Shown piece by piece: positions 19,069 to 29,583 of a stretch of DNA of 42,755 nucleotides. A model generated the notes under the pieces. It was not told where the DNA came from, searched no databases, and was given only the letters and a program-made list of their open reading frames with translations. The first letter of the stretch is position 1. Every line of letters begins with the position of its first letter. The translations under genes and the position numbers were made by a program. Source of the stretch: Actinomycetes bacterium (lineage in GTDB: Bacteria > Actinomycetota > CALGFH01); assembly GCA_036000965.1 (NCBI GenBank), contig DASYUT010000020.1, positions 1-42,755 of the forward strand. The letters run 5' to 3'.

Positions 19069-20040
19069 TCAGGCCGCGTCCTGGTGGACCAGCAGCGACG
19101 CGCCCATCGCGCCGGCCAGGTCGCCCAGGGCCGAGGTCAGCACCTTGACCGGGGAGGGAGCCATGAACAGGTGGGGGACCATCGCGGTCTGGACCCGGCG
19201 TGCGAACGGCTCGCCGAGCTTGTCCCCGAGGCCGCCGCCGATCAGCACCGCCTGCACGTCGAGCAGGTTCACGGCCGAGGCGATGCCCGTGCCGAGGGCC
19301 TGCACGGCCCGCTCGATCAGCTCGTGGGCGAGCGGGTCGCCGGCGTCGAGCGCCTCGGCGAACACCCCGCTGGTCATGCGGGGCCGGCCGGAACGCTCCT
19401 GGATGGCGAGCAGCTCGGTGGGCCGGCCGGCCTCAGCAGCCATCCTGGCCGCCCGCTCCAGCGCGACCCGCCCGGCGTAGGCCTCGAGGCAGCCGCGCCG
19501 GCCGCACGGGCACAGCTCGCCGCCCTGGACGACCACCAGGTGGCCGATCTCGCCGGCTGCGCCGTGGGCGCCTTGATGGAGGCGGCCGCCGAGCACCAGC
19601 CCGCCGCCAACGCCCGAGCCGACGAACACGACCAGGAGGTCGTCGAAGCCCTGGCCGGCGCCGAGCCGGTGCTCGGCCACGGTGCTCACGTTCACGTCGT
19701 TGTCGACCACGACCCGGTCGACGTCCAGGGCGCGGCCGACCAGGCTGGCGAGTGGGACCGCCTGGTCGAAGCCGGGGAGGTTGGCCGCCCCGTGGACGGT
19801 GCCCGCCGTGCCGTCGACCAGCCCCGGGGTGCCGACGCCGACCCCGTCGAGCTTGCCGCTCGACAGCTTGGCGTCCTTGGCCGCCGTCTTCACCACGTCG
19901 GCGATGACGTCGACCACGGCGCCGGGCCCGCCCTTGGCGGGCGTCCTGGCCCTGGCCTGGCCGAGCAGGTTGCCCTTGTCGTCGACGACGACGCCCTGCA
20001 CCTTGGTCCCGCCGAGGTCGATCCCAGCCGCTGCGCGCAT
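19069..20040 (-). CDS. ROK family glucokinase-type sugar kinase
   Basis: 323 residues, normal for the family. The ATP-binding [11 protein letters not shown] motif is at 6-16, the catalytic Asp lies in VVDNDVNV (about 111-118), and the ROK zinc site is complete: His167 (GEIGH) with Cys177, Cys179 and Cys184 (CPCGRRGC), followed by LEAYAG. This zinc motif marks bacterial ROK glucokinases and ROK regulators; there is no N-terminal HTH, so it is a kinase. It likely phosphorylates glucose (or mannose / N-acetyl sugars) in the cytoplasm. The ATG at 20040 was chosen because the ROK fold begins within five residues; the Shine-Dalgarno (GGAAG) is rather distant. Confidence 0.9.
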   Translation of the reverse strand: MRAAAGIDLGGTKVQGVVVDDKGNLLGQARARTPAKGGPGAVVDVIADVVKTAAKDAKLSSGKLDGVGVGTPGLVDGTAGTVHGAANLPGFDQAVPLASLVGRALDVDRVVVDNDVNVSTVAEHRLGAGQGFDDLLVVFVGSGVGGGLVLGGRLHQGAHGAAGEIGHLVVVQGGELCPCGRRGCLEAYAGRVALERAARMAAEAGRPTELLAIQERSGRPRMTSGVFAEALDAGDPLAHELIERAVQALGTGIASAVNLLDVQAVLIGGGLGDKLGEPFARRVQTAMVPHLFMAPSPVKVLTSALGDLAGAMGASLLVHQDAA

Positions 20041-20080
20041 GCGTCGATGCTTCCGGAGTAGAGCCTCCTCGTCAACGTCG

Positions 20081-20166
20081 GGCACCGACCAGGCCGGTCC
20101 CCGCTGGTACCGGCCGGGTCGGTCCCCGCAGGCACCGGCCGGGTCGGTCCCCGCAGGCACCGGCCC
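20081..20166. repeat. 25-bp tandem repeat, 3.4 units
   Basis: Units 20081-20105, 20106-20130 and 20131-20155, plus a partial copy from 20156. Core GGCACCGGCCGGGTCGGTCC. Units 2 and 3 differ at one base. It fills the divergent gap between the ROK gene and pdxH; the period is not a multiple of three. Confidence 0.9.
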
Positions 20167-20276
20167 CAGCCTTCCGGGGCCGCCGCCGCTTCGCGGTGGC
20201 GGTGCTGGCCGGCGTCCCGGCCGGCTGCCACAGTGGAGGCGTCCCGTCTACTGCGAGCAGCCCCGAGGCGTCCCAG

Positions 20277-20918
20277 ATGAACATTCCGAGCCTGCGCAAG
20301 GAGTACCGGATGGGCGGCCTGGACCGGGCCGACCTCGACCCCGACCCGGTGGTGCAGTTCGGGCGCTGGTTCGACGAGGCCGCGCGGGCCGGCCTGCCCG
20401 AGCCGAACGCGATGACGCTGGCGACCGCGACGGCCAGGGGGCGGCCGTCGGCCCGGGTGGTGCTCCTGAAGGAGTTCGGCGCCAGCGGCTTCGTCTTCTA
20501 CAGCAACTACGACAGCCGCAAGGGCGGCGAGCTGGCCGTCAACCCGTGGGCCGCGCTGGTGTTCTACTGGGCGCCCCTCGAGCGCCAGGTCCGTGTGGAA
20601 GGCTGGGTGGAGCGGACCAGCCGGGAGGAGTCGGCCGCCTACTTCCGCTCCCGCCCGCTCGGCAGCCGCCTGGGCGCGGCGGCCTCGGCCCAGAGCCAGC
20701 CGATCCCCGGCCGCGAGGTCCTCGACCAGCGGGTCGCCGAGCTGGAGGCCGGCTACCCGGGCGGGGAGGTGCCCCTGCCCGACTTCTGGGGCGGCTACCG
20801 CCTGGTGCCCGACGCCGTGGAGTTCTGGCAGGGGCGTCCGAACCGCCTCCACGACCGGTTCCGCTACAGCCGCGACCAGTCCGGCCAGGAGTGGGCGGTG
20901 GCGCGCCTGGCGCCCTGA
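20277..20918 (+). CDS. pdxH: Pyridoxine/pyridoxamine 5'-phosphate oxidase
   Basis: 213 residues, standard for PdxH. FMN enzyme oxidising pyridoxine/pyridoxamine 5'-phosphate to pyridoxal 5'-phosphate. Diagnostic segments in order: [123 protein letters not shown]. The ATG at 20277 gives the usual N-terminus; the upstream in-frame ATG at 20196 adds Ala/Gly/Ser-rich residues without similarity. A GAGG lies about 9 nt upstream. A 34-bp repeat crosses its stop codon. Confidence 0.95.
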   Translation: MNIPSLRKEYRMGGLDRADLDPDPVVQFGRWFDEAARAGLPEPNAMTLATATARGRPSARVVLLKEFGASGFVFYSNYDSRKGGELAVNPWAALVFYWAPLERQVRVEGWVERTSREESAAYFRSRPLGSRLGAAASAQSQPIPGREVLDQRVAELEAGYPGGEVPLPDFWGGYRLVPDAVEFWQGRPNRLHDRFRYSRDQSGQEWAVARLAP

Positions 20919-20979
20919 CCGGGCCGGCGCCCCGGCCAGGCCCGTGCCCTGACCGGCGGGCGCCCCGGCCGGGCCCGTA
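20912..20979. repeat. 34-bp tandem duplication across the pdxH stop codon
   Basis: Units 20912-20945 and 20946-20979, about 90% identical. The pdxH stop TGA (20916-20918) lies in the first unit and a second in-register TGA in the other. GCCCTGACCGG begins both copies. Confidence 0.9.
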
Positions 20980-21088
20980 CCCTTGCGCGCCGCGGGTCCG
21001 GGCCCACTCTTGCGAGGAGGGTGTTTGGCCGGGCACGGTGGAGGAGACTGTCTGGGCAACCCGGTCGGTCCGTTGGATGGAGGCGGCT

Positions 21089-22687
<1,599 letters not shown>

Positions 22688-22702
22688 CAACCCACCGTCT
22701 CG

Positions 22703-22752
22703 CCTCCGTCAGCTCGTTCCCAAAAAGGTCCACCCTCCGTCAGCGCGTTCCC
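22703..22752. repeat. 19-bp direct repeat between aceB and glcD
   Basis: CCTCCGTCAGCTCGTTCCC (22703-22721) recurs with one change at 22734-22752, a step of 31 bp, and ends just before the glcD Shine-Dalgarno. AAAAA between the copies is one of the few A-runs in the window. Confidence 0.85.
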
Positions 22753-22764
22753 CGAGGAGGGGTC

Positions 22765-24222
22765 ATGGTCGACAGGCAACGGCTCATCGAGCGGATGCGG
22801 GCCGTCCTCGGGCCCGGAGGGGTGATCGCCGAGCGCAACCAGCTCCGCACCTACGAGTGCGACGGGCTGGCCGCGTTCCGGGTCGTGCCCGCCCTGGTCG
22901 TCCTGCCCGAGACGACCGAGCAGGTCCAGGGCGCGGTGCGCGTCTGCCACGAGGAGGGCGTGCCGTTCGTGGCTCGCGGGTCGGGCACCGGCCTCTCGGG
23001 CGGGGCGCTGCCCGTCTCGGACGGCGTGCTGATCGTGCTCTCCCGCATGCGCCGCATCCTCGAGATCGACTACGACGACCAGCGCGCCGTGGTCGAGCCC
23101 GGCGTGATCAACCTGTGGGTGACCAAGGAGGTCGCCCCGAGGGGCTACTACTACGCGCCCGACCCGTCCAGCCAGCTCATCTGCTCGATCGGCGGGAACG
23201 TGGCCGAGAACTCGGGCGGCGCCCACTGCCTGAAGTACGGGTTCACCACCAACCACGTCACCGGGCTCGAGATCGTGCTGCCCGACGGGGACCTGGTCCA
23301 CCTGGGCGGCAAGGCGCCCGACCCGCCCGGCTACGACCTGGTCGGCGCCTTCGTCGGCTCCGAGGGCACCCTCGGCATCGCCACCAAGGTCACCCTGCGC
23401 CTGCTGCGCAAGCCCGAGGCGGTGCGCACGCTCATGGCCGCCTTCGAGAGCGCCGACGCCGCCGGCGACGCGGTCTCCAAGATCATCGCGGCCGGCATCG
23501 TGCCCGCCGCCGTCGAGATCATGGACGCCCTGGCCATGGAGGCGGCCGAGGCCGCCGTGCACGTCCACTACCCCGAGGGCGCCGGCGCCGTCCTGATCGT
23601 CGAGCTGGACGGGCCCGAGGCCGAGTGCACGCACCAGTTCGAGGAGGTCGAGCGGCTCTGCCAGGAGGCCGGCTCGACCACCATCCAGATCGCCGAGGAC
23701 GACGACCAGCGGGCGCTGTTCTGGAAGGGCCGCAAGTCCGCGTTCGCTGCGGTCGGCCGTATCAGCCCCGACTACTACGTCCAGGACGGGGTCATCCCCC
23801 GCACGGCGCTCGGCGCGGTGCTCCGCGAGATCGCCGACATGGCCGAGGAGCGCGGGCTGCGGGTGGCCAACGTCTTCCACGCCGGGGACGGCAACCTGCA
23901 CCCGCTGGTCCTCTACGACGGCGACGTCGAAGGCGAGGAGGAGCGTGCCGAGGAGCTGGCCGCCAAGATCCTGTTCGCCTGCCTCGCCCTGGGCGGGTCG
24001 ATCACCGGCGAGCACGGCGTCGGTGCCGACAAGAAGAAGTACATGCCGAAGCAGTTCACCGCCGACGACCTGGACGTCATGCAGCTCCTCCGGTGCGCCT
24101 TCGACCCGGACGGCCGCTGCAACCCGGGCAAGGTGTTCCCCACCCCGCGCCTGTGCGGCGAGACCCCGGGCAAGCGCCACGTGCACCCGGCCGAGCAGCC
24201 CGGACTGGTGGAGGCGGTGTGA
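22765..24222 (+). CDS. glcD: Glycolate oxidase FAD-linked subunit
   Basis: 485 residues. FAD-binding type-4 domain (about 35-215) with VPFVARGSGTGLSGGALP and YYAPDPSSQLICSIGGNVAENSGG, then the FAD-linked oxidase C-terminal domain with VANVFHAGDGNLHPLV and GSITGEHGVGADKKKYM. Oxidises glycolate (or D-lactate, which close paralogues use) and passes electrons to GlcE/GlcF. GAGGAGGGG lies 4 nt before the ATG. First gene of a tight glcDEF run: one base separates it from glcE. Distinction from D-lactate dehydrogenase rests on the glcE/glcF and malate synthase context. Confidence 0.93.
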   Translation: MVDRQRLIERMRAVLGPGGVIAERNQLRTYECDGLAAFRVVPALVVLPETTEQVQGAVRVCHEEGVPFVARGSGTGLSGGALPVSDGVLIVLSRMRRILEIDYDDQRAVVEPGVINLWVTKEVAPRGYYYAPDPSSQLICSIGGNVAENSGGAHCLKYGFTTNHVTGLEIVLPDGDLVHLGGKAPDPPGYDLVGAFVGSEGTLGIATKVTLRLLRKPEAVRTLMAAFESADAAGDAVSKIIAAGIVPAAVEIMDALAMEAAEAAVHVHYPEGAGAVLIVELDGPEAECTHQFEEVERLCQEAGSTTIQIAEDDDQRALFWKGRKSAFAAVGRISPDYYVQDGVIPRTALGAVLREIADMAEERGLRVANVFHAGDGNLHPLVLYDGDVEGEEERAEELAAKILFACLALGGSITGEHGVGADKKKYMPKQFTADDLDVMQLLRCAFDPDGRCNPGKVFPTPRLCGETPGKRHVHPAEQPGLVEAV

Positions 24223-24223
24223 C

Positions 24224-25585
24224 GTGGGCGCCACAGTGAACGATCCCCCCGGCGGCCCCCCCGATGGGACGAGCCTGCCTGGCCTGAGCCTTCCAGGGCG
24301 GGTGCGCGAAGCCGGTCCGACCGACGCGGTCGACGGGGCGCAGCCGCGGGCGGTGGTCTCGCCCAGCTCGACCACGGAGACGGCCGAGGTCCTGCGGGCC
24401 GCCTACGAGGGCGGGTTCCGGACGGTGGTGAGAGGCGGCGGCAGCAAGCTCGGGTTGGGCAACCCTCCGGCAGGGGTCGACCTGGTCCTCTCCACCGAGC
24501 GGCTCGGCCGCGTGCTGGAGCACGCCGCCGGCGACCTGGTCGTCCGGGTGGAGGCCGGGGTGCGCCTGGCCGACCTGCAGGCCGCGCTGGCCCCGGCCGG
24601 CCAGCTCCTCGGCCTGGACCCGCCCGAGGCCAGGGCCACGGTCGGCGGGGTCGTGGCCGCCAACGCGTCGGGGCCGCGCCGGCTCCGCTACGGCACCGTG
24701 CGCGACCTGCTCATCGGGATCACGGTGGTGCTGGCCGACGGCACCGTGGCCCACTCGGGCGGCAAGGTGGTCAAGAACGTGGCCGGCTACGACCTCGGCA
24801 AGCTGTTCGCCGGGTCGCTCGGCACCCTGGGCGTGATCGTGGAGGCGATCTTCCGCCTGCACCCGGCACCGGCCGCCACCGCCGTGGCCACCGCCGAGGT
24901 GGCCGCCCCCGGGCAGGCCGGGTCGGCGGTGCGCGCCCTGCTCGCCTCTGCCCTGGTCCCGAGCGCGATCGAGCTGGACTGGCCCGGCCCGGACGGGCCG
25001 GGCACGCTCACGGTCCTGTTCGAGGGCATCGGCCCGGGCGTCGACGCCCAGGCCGCGAACACGGCCCGGCTGCTCGCCGATGCCGGCACGCCCGGCGCCC
25101 GCGTGCTCCTCGACGGCGAGCCCGGCCAGGGTGGCGAGGCGGGCCTGGGCGGCGGGGCCGACCGGGGCGGCGAGGCCACCCGGGCGGCCGCCGCCCTCGG
25201 CGCCCTGCCCTGGGAGGCCGGCCAGCTCGGCGTCAAGGTGGCCACGGGACCGAGCGGGCTGCCGGGCGCGCTCGCCACCGTCTGGGAGGTGGCCGCCGCC
25301 CACGGGCTGGCCGCCCGGGCGACCGCGCACGCCGGCACCGGGGTGCTGCGGGCGGGCCTCGACGGCGGGGACGCGACGACCCTGGCCGCCTTCGTGAACG
25401 GGGCCCGCGAGCGGCTCGCGCCCGCACAGGCGGGCCTGGTCGTTGCCGAGGCGCCGCTCGAGGTCAAGCAGGGCGTCGACGCCTGGGGGCCGGTCGGCGA
25501 CGCCCTGCCGCTGATGCGCAAGGTCAAGCAACGGTTCGACCCCTCGGGCCTGCTCAGCCCGGGGCGCTTCGTCGGAGGGATCTGA
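24224..25585 (+). CDS. glcE: Glycolate oxidase subunit GlcE (FAD-binding)
   Basis: 453 residues with GTG start at 24224, one base after the glcD stop; GGAGG lies 10 nt upstream. A second in-frame GTG at 24236 is possible. FAD-binding type-4 domain with FRTVVRGGGSKLGLGNPP, GQLLGLDPPEARATVGGVVA, NASGPRRLRYGTVRDLLIG, and KVVKNVAGYDLGKLFAGSLG. The C-terminal half includes a Gly-rich stretch GEAGLGGGADRGGEA (about residues 303-320) that looks like a small in-frame expansion. It ends KVKQRFDPSGLLSPGRFVGGI, typical of GlcE. Confidence 0.93.
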   Translation: MGATVNDPPGGPPDGTSLPGLSLPGRVREAGPTDAVDGAQPRAVVSPSSTTETAEVLRAAYEGGFRTVVRGGGSKLGLGNPPAGVDLVLSTERLGRVLEHAAGDLVVRVEAGVRLADLQAALAPAGQLLGLDPPEARATVGGVVAANASGPRRLRYGTVRDLLIGITVVLADGTVAHSGGKVVKNVAGYDLGKLFAGSLGTLGVIVEAIFRLHPAPAATAVATAEVAAPGQAGSAVRALLASALVPSAIELDWPGPDGPGTLTVLFEGIGPGVDAQAANTARLLADAGTPGARVLLDGEPGQGGEAGLGGGADRGGEATRAAAALGALPWEAGQLGVKVATGPSGLPGALATVWEVAAAHGLAARATAHAGTGVLRAGLDGGDATTLAAFVNGARERLAPAQAGLVVAEAPLEVKQGVDAWGPVGDALPLMRKVKQRFDPSGLLSPGRFVGGI

Positions 25586-27091
25586 ATGGCCGACCACGCT
25601 CCCGAGCCCGCGCACGATCGGGCCACCGCCGCCGCGGTCGGGGCGGCACGCCCGGCCGGGATCGCCGAGGAGGTCGGGGCCGAGCCCCGGCAGGCCGCCA
25701 GGGCCACCATGGGGGATGGCCGGCCCGAGTCCGGGGCGCAGGCCCTGCCCGCCTTCGACGACCACCACCCGCCCGACAAGATGCTGATCGACGACTGCGT
25801 GCACTGCGGCTTCTGCCTGCCGACCTGCCCGACCTACCTGCTGTGGGGCGAGGAGATGGACTCGCCGCGGGGCCGCATCTACCTGATGGACGTCGGGCTC
25901 TCCGGCGGGCCCCTGAACGACGAGATGGCCCGCCACTTCGACCAGTGCCTCGGCTGCATGGCGTGCGTCACCGCCTGCCCCTCCGGCGTCCAGTACGACA
26001 AGCTGATCGAGGCCACCCGCCAGCAGGTCGAGCGGCGCTATCCCAGGTCCAGGCGGGACCGCGCCTTCCGCGCCCTGGTGTTCAAGCTCTTCCCCTACCC
26101 CCGGCGCCTGCGGCTGCTGCGCGGGCCGCTCCGCCTCTACCAGAAGGCCGGCCTGCGCACGCTGGTCGAGCGGGCCGGGCTGGTGCGGCTCCTGCCCGGC
26201 CGCCTCGGGTCGATGCAGACCCTGCTGCCCGACCTCGGACCGATGGAGAAGGTGCCGGAGGTGACGCCGGCCAGCGGCGAGCGCCGGGGCCGGGTCGGCA
26301 TCCTCGTCGGCTGTGTCCAGTCGGTGTTCTTCCCGCAGGTCAACACGGCCACCGCCAGGGTCCTGGCCGCCGACGGCTGCGAGGTGGTCGCCCCGCCCGG
26401 GCAGGGCTGCTGCGGCGCCCTGAGCATGCACGCGGGCCGGGAGGCGGAGGCTCAGCGGTTCGCCAGGCGGACCATCGAGGTGTTCGAGGCGGCCGGGGTC
26501 GACGCCGTGGTCGTCAACGCGGCCGGCTGCGGCTCCTCCATGAAGGAGTACGGCCACCTCCTCCGCGACGACCCGAGGTACGCCGAGCGGGCGGCCCGGT
26601 TCTCGGCCAGCGTGCGCGACATCTCCGAGTTCCTGGCCGAGCTGGAGCCGGCAGCCGAGCGCCACCCGCTCCCGGTCAAGGCCGCCTACCACGACGCCTG
26701 CCACCTCGCCCACGCCCAGGGCATCCGCAAGCCGCCCCGGGACGGCCTGCGCGCCGTGCCCGGGCTCGAGATCCGCGAGATCGACGAGGCCGAGATCTGC
26801 TGCGGCTCGGCCGGCATCTACAACCTGGTCGAGCCCGAGCCAGCGCGCGAGCTGGGCGCCCGCAAGGCCGCCAACGTGCTCGCCACCGGCGCCGACCTGC
26901 TGGTCACCTCCAACCCCGGGTGCCTGCTGCAGATCCGGGCCAGCCTCGAGCGCAAGGGCGAGCACCTCGCGATGGCGCACGTGGTGGAGGTGCTGGACGC
27001 GTCGATCCGGGGCGAGTCGGCTACATCGCTACTCGCGCGCGTAGCCGGGCGCAACGGTGGGAACGAGGGGAGTCAACTGACCGGCGGCTGA
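25586..27091 (+). CDS. glcF: Glycolate oxidase iron-sulfur subunit
   Basis: 501 residues, longer than the usual ~410-430 owing to an Ala-rich N-terminal extension of about 60 residues and a variable tail. Two 4Fe-4S motifs: Cys71/74/77/81 (CVHCGFCLPTC) and Cys121/124/127/131 (CLGCMACVTAC). Two CCG domains follow (GQGCCGALSMHAG; AEICCGSAGIYN). It should pass electrons from the GlcDE flavins to the respiratory chain at the membrane. The ATG abuts the glcE stop, with GGAGGG 6 nt upstream. Whether translation starts at the first ATG or at the inner one before GDGRPESG (residue 42) cannot be told. Confidence 0.93.
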   Translation: MADHAPEPAHDRATAAAVGAARPAGIAEEVGAEPRQAARATMGDGRPESGAQALPAFDDHHPPDKMLIDDCVHCGFCLPTCPTYLLWGEEMDSPRGRIYLMDVGLSGGPLNDEMARHFDQCLGCMACVTACPSGVQYDKLIEATRQQVERRYPRSRRDRAFRALVFKLFPYPRRLRLLRGPLRLYQKAGLRTLVERAGLVRLLPGRLGSMQTLLPDLGPMEKVPEVTPASGERRGRVGILVGCVQSVFFPQVNTATARVLAADGCEVVAPPGQGCCGALSMHAGREAEAQRFARRTIEVFEAAGVDAVVVNAAGCGSSMKEYGHLLRDDPRYAERAARFSASVRDISEFLAELEPAAERHPLPVKAAYHDACHLAHAQGIRKPPRDGLRAVPGLEIREIDEAEICCGSAGIYNLVEPEPARELGARKAANVLATGADLLVTSNPGCLLQIRASLERKGEHLAMAHVVEVLDASIRGESATSLLARVAGRNGGNEGSQLTGG

Positions 27092-27125
27092 GCCGGGGCT
27101 TGTCGGCTGAAGCGCGAGGCGCGTT

Positions 27126-27145
27126 GGCCTCGAGCGCGCGAGGCC
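27126..27145. terminator. Hairpin at the end of the glc operon
   Basis: GGCCTCG (27126-27132) pairs perfectly with CGAGGCC (27139-27145) over a 6-nt loop, 34 nt after the glcF stop and 40 nt before the opposing stop at 27186. It probably terminates one or both convergent transcripts. Confidence 0.5.
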
Positions 27146-27185
27146 TGGAGCTCCGCTCGGCCCGGCTCCCTCGCCAGTTGATGCT

Positions 27186-27449
27186 TCAGTTGCGGCTCGG
27201 GGTGACCGGCAGGGCGTGGGGGGGCAGCGGCTCCTCGGTGACGACCCGGCGCTTGAGCAGCACGACGAAGGTGAAGGTGTCGATCCCGGGCGGGCCTCCG
27301 CCGCGGTCGTAGTGGGTGCGGGGGGTCATGCCCACGGCCTCCCACCCGTTCCGCCCGAGCTCGTTCAGCTCGGCGAGGAACGCCGCGGCCGACTCGGCCT
27401 CGTTCACCCCCCACGTCTGGGCGTACTCGCGGATCGCGTACTCCCACAT
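27186..27449 (-). CDS. DUF4177-like small protein
   Basis: 87 residues. The pattern MWEYAIREYAQTW, LAELNELGRNGWEAVGM, TFTFVVLLKRR fits DUF4177, a small alpha/beta domain of unknown function defined by WEY near the N-terminus, LN.LG..GWE in the middle and a C-terminal LKR strand. GGAGG lies about 9 nt before the ATG. Soluble, no signal peptide. It is separated from the upstream minus-strand gene by a 313-bp repeat-rich gap, so it is probably transcribed on its own. Confidence 0.8.
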   Translation of the reverse strand: MWEYAIREYAQTWGVNEAESAAAFLAELNELGRNGWEAVGMTPRTHYDRGGGPPGIDTFTFVVLLKRRVVTEEPLPPHALPVTPSRN

Positions 27450-27642
27450 GGCTGCTCGCCTCCACTCGAGCGGCGCGGCTCGGGCGCCTCCCGGGAGTCT
27501 ACGTTCCCACCGCCCGCCTGGCGCGGAAGGTGGGCAGGCGCGACTGGGCCGGGTGCCCGCGACCCCCCGGGGGGGGGGGGGGCCGGGGTGGGCGGGCGGG
27601 ACCGGGCCGGATGGCCGCGACCCCGGCGGTGGTCGCGGCACG

Positions 27643-27681
27643 GGGTGGGCGGCACGGGTGGGCGGCACGGGTGGGCGGCAC
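27643..27681. repeat. 13-bp perfect tandem repeat, 3 units
   Basis: GGGTGGGCGGCAC repeated exactly at 27643-27655, 27656-27668 and 27669-27681. Same period as the array at 1-65 but unrelated sequence. Confidence 0.95.
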
Positions 27682-27683
27682 GG

Positions 27684-27736
27684 GTACGGGCCGGGTGCCC
27701 GCGACCGGCGGTGGTCGCGGACACCCGGCCCGGTAC
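27684..27736 (-). terminator. 22-bp hairpin downstream of the PRC-barrel gene
   Basis: Arms: GTAC (27684) then GGGCCGGGTG and CCGCGACC, pairing with GGTCGCGG, CACCCGGCCC and GTAC (ends 27736). One C-A mismatch, one bulged base, hexaloop GGCGGT. It is the strongest hairpin I found in the window. On the minus strand it lies 27 nt after the stop codon at 27763, so a terminator is the natural reading, though no U-run follows. Confidence 0.65.
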
Positions 27737-27762
27737 GTTGGCGGCGCCGAGGCCGCCCTGCC

Positions 27763-29583
27763 CTACGGCTTGCCGATCTCCTCGGGGGCCGGGTTGGGCG
27801 CCTTGGACGCCTCTGCTGCCGGCGCCGGTGGCGGGACCGGGTCCTCGACGACACCGCGCCGACCGGCCCGCGCGCCATCGCGGACGTCGACGCGCGGCCC
27901 GGACGCGTCGGGGGCGCCGTTGCTCCCGGCGGCGACCCTGTCGCCGGCCTGGCGCACCTTGTCCGCGGCCTTGTCGGCCACCTGCTCGACCGTTGACGTC
28001 ACGGTGCTCGGAGCCTGCTCCACGATCCGCTTCACCTGAGGCCGCTCCGTGAGCCGGCGGACCGCCTCGACGATCTGCTCGTACCGCTCCCGGCCCGCCT
28101 TGGCGCCGAGCACGTAGCCGGTTGCCGCGCCGAGCGCCAAGCCGAGCCTGCCCGTGACCTTCCCCATCTTCCTCGACCTCCGTTGCCGTCGCGGGAGAGC
28201 TTCCCGCATCCGCCCGCGCGTCCGTGCGGCGGCGCTCCGCACGTCCGCGCGGCGGGCCTCCCGCCTGAGCTTCCGCGTGACCACGGCCGGCGCGCCGCGC
28301 GCCGACTCGGCGGCGCTCTCCACCGTGTGGGTCGCCTGCCTGGTCGCCTCGGCCGCCTGCTCGGTTGCCCGGGCTGCCTCGCCGATCACCCAGGCCCAAG
28401 CGCCGCGGGCGCCCGCCAGCCGAGCGGCCACCTGCCTGCGCGCCTTGGCGCGGTTGCGCCGCCGCCCGCGGCGCCGCAGCCGCACCGTCGCGGCCGTGGC
28501 GACCGCCAGCGCGGTCGCCTTCGCCCTGCCCGCTCGCGTGGCTGGCCGCCTGCCGATGCGCCGCCTGACGACCACGACCCGGTTCCTGGCCTCACGGGCC
28601 GCGCCACTCGCCCCCTGGCCGAGCGCCTGCCGCGCCTGGCGCGCCGCGGTCGTGCCCTCGCCAAGCGCCTGCCCGGCGCTCGACAGGGCCGCCGCGACCC
28701 CGGTGGGGCGCGGCTTGCGGGTGACCACGGCCGCGAGCCCGCGCCGCCGGGGCGGCCGGGCCAGGCCGAGCGCGACCAGCGCCGCGGCGAGCCCTCGGGG
28801 CCGGCGCCGGGCCTGCCTGCGCCGGTTCAGCACGACGCTCCCGACTGCGGCTGCCGCGCCAGCCCCGGCCAGCGCCTTCACCAGCTTCCCACGGCCCGCC
28901 GGGCGCTGGTCGGCGGGTGCCATGCCGGTGTCGGTCCCGGCCTGCGGCACGGTCGTGGGCTCCGGCAGCACACCGGTGGTGCCCACCGTGTCGGCATCCT
29001 CGGCGTCGCGGCGGCCGGCCGCGGTCGTGACCACAATGGGGGTGGCGTCGGTCCAGGACCCGGCCGGCGGTTCGGCCCCGCGCGCGGTCGCTGCGGGCGT
29101 CACGGTCTCGGCGTCCCCGGTCGCGGCCGCCGCCGGGGCGTCCTGGTGCCGGGTGAGCCGGCCCCGGGCGCCGGCCAACGTCCCGGTGGCCGCTGCGACG
29201 TCGTGGTCGCGGCTGGAGGCGTCGGCCTCGCCGGCCGGGAGACCGCTCGGGGACGCGGCTGTGGAGTACTCGACCCCGTAGTGGCCGTAGAGGCGCGCCT
29301 CCTCGTCCTCGGAGAGGTCGCCGTCCGGGTCCAGGCCAGGGGCCGTGCGGATGGTGTCCTCCTGGTGGGGGACACGCACCGTGTCGCCCTCCTGGGCGGC
29401 GTTCTGGATCGGTACGAACATCCTGATGGAGCCGGTCGGGCCGGTCCGCACGAGGACCCACTCCGGCTGCCTGGTCTCCCGGTCGACGTAGATGCTCTCG
29501 ATCCTGCCGATCACCGAACCGTCGGTGGCGACCAGGGTCAGGTCCTGCCAGCCGCGGACGGTGTCGATCGTCGGTAAGCTCAT
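27763..29583 (-). CDS. PRC-barrel / basic low-complexity / YtxH-like fusion protein
   Basis: 606 residues. Residues 1-~85 are a PRC-barrel (GWQDLTLVATDGSVIGRIESIYVD, EWVLVRTG, MFVPIQNA). An acidic/Ala-Thr-rich linker follows (to ~230), then ~240 residues extremely rich in Arg and Ala (for example [18 protein letters not shown] and RRRGRRRNRAKARRQ), then a YtxH-like segment (about 475-545: GLALGAATGYVLGAKAGRERYEQI) and a Pro/Ala tail. An internal ATG at 28167 (MGKVTGRLGL) has GGAGG 8 nt upstream, so a separate 134-residue YtxH-like protein may also be made. The ATG at 29583 was preferred over 29586 because its GGAGG spacing is 5 nt. The basic centre resembles histone-H1-like tails. Function unknown; membrane or nucleoid association is inference. 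Confidence 0.7.
   Translation of the reverse strand: MSLPTIDTVRGWQDLTLVATDGSVIGRIESIYVDRETRQPEWVLVRTGPTGSIRMFVPIQNAAQEGDTVRVPHQEDTIRTAPGLDPDGDLSEDEEARLYGHYGVEYSTAASPSGLPAGEADASSRDHDVAAATGTLAGARGRLTRHQDAPAAAATGDAETVTPAATARGAEPPAGSWTDATPIVVTTAAGRRDAEDADTVGTTGVLPEPTTVPQAGTDTGMAPADQRPAGRGKLVKALAGAGAAAAVGSVVLNRRRQARRRPRGLAAALVALGLARPPRRRGLAAVVTRKPRPTGVAAALSSAGQALGEGTTAARQARQALGQGASGAAREARNRVVVVRRRIGRRPATRAGRAKATALAVATAATVRLRRRGRRRNRAKARRQVAARLAGARGAWAWVIGEAARATEQAAEATRQATHTVESAAESARGAPAVVTRKLRREARRADVRSAAARTRGRMREALPRRQRRSRKMGKVTGRLGLALGAATGYVLGAKAGRERYEQIVEAVRRLTERPQVKRIVEQAPSTVTSTVEQVADKAADKVRQAGDRVAAGSNGAPDASGPRVDVRDGARAGRRGVVEDPVPPPAPAAEASKAPNPAPEEIGKP

Larger units (their letters stand above)
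27450..27762. other. Repeat- and G-rich intergenic region
   Basis: 313 bp without a gene. Contents: C6 followed by a run of 14 G (27569-27582); three perfect 13-bp repeats (27643-27681); a duplicated GGGCCGGGTGCCCGCGACC (about 27547-27565 and 27688-27706); and the giant hairpin at 27684-27736. Several GGG tracts (for example GGGTGGGCGGCACGGGTGGG) would allow G-quadruplex formation on the plus strand. Confidence 0.75.
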
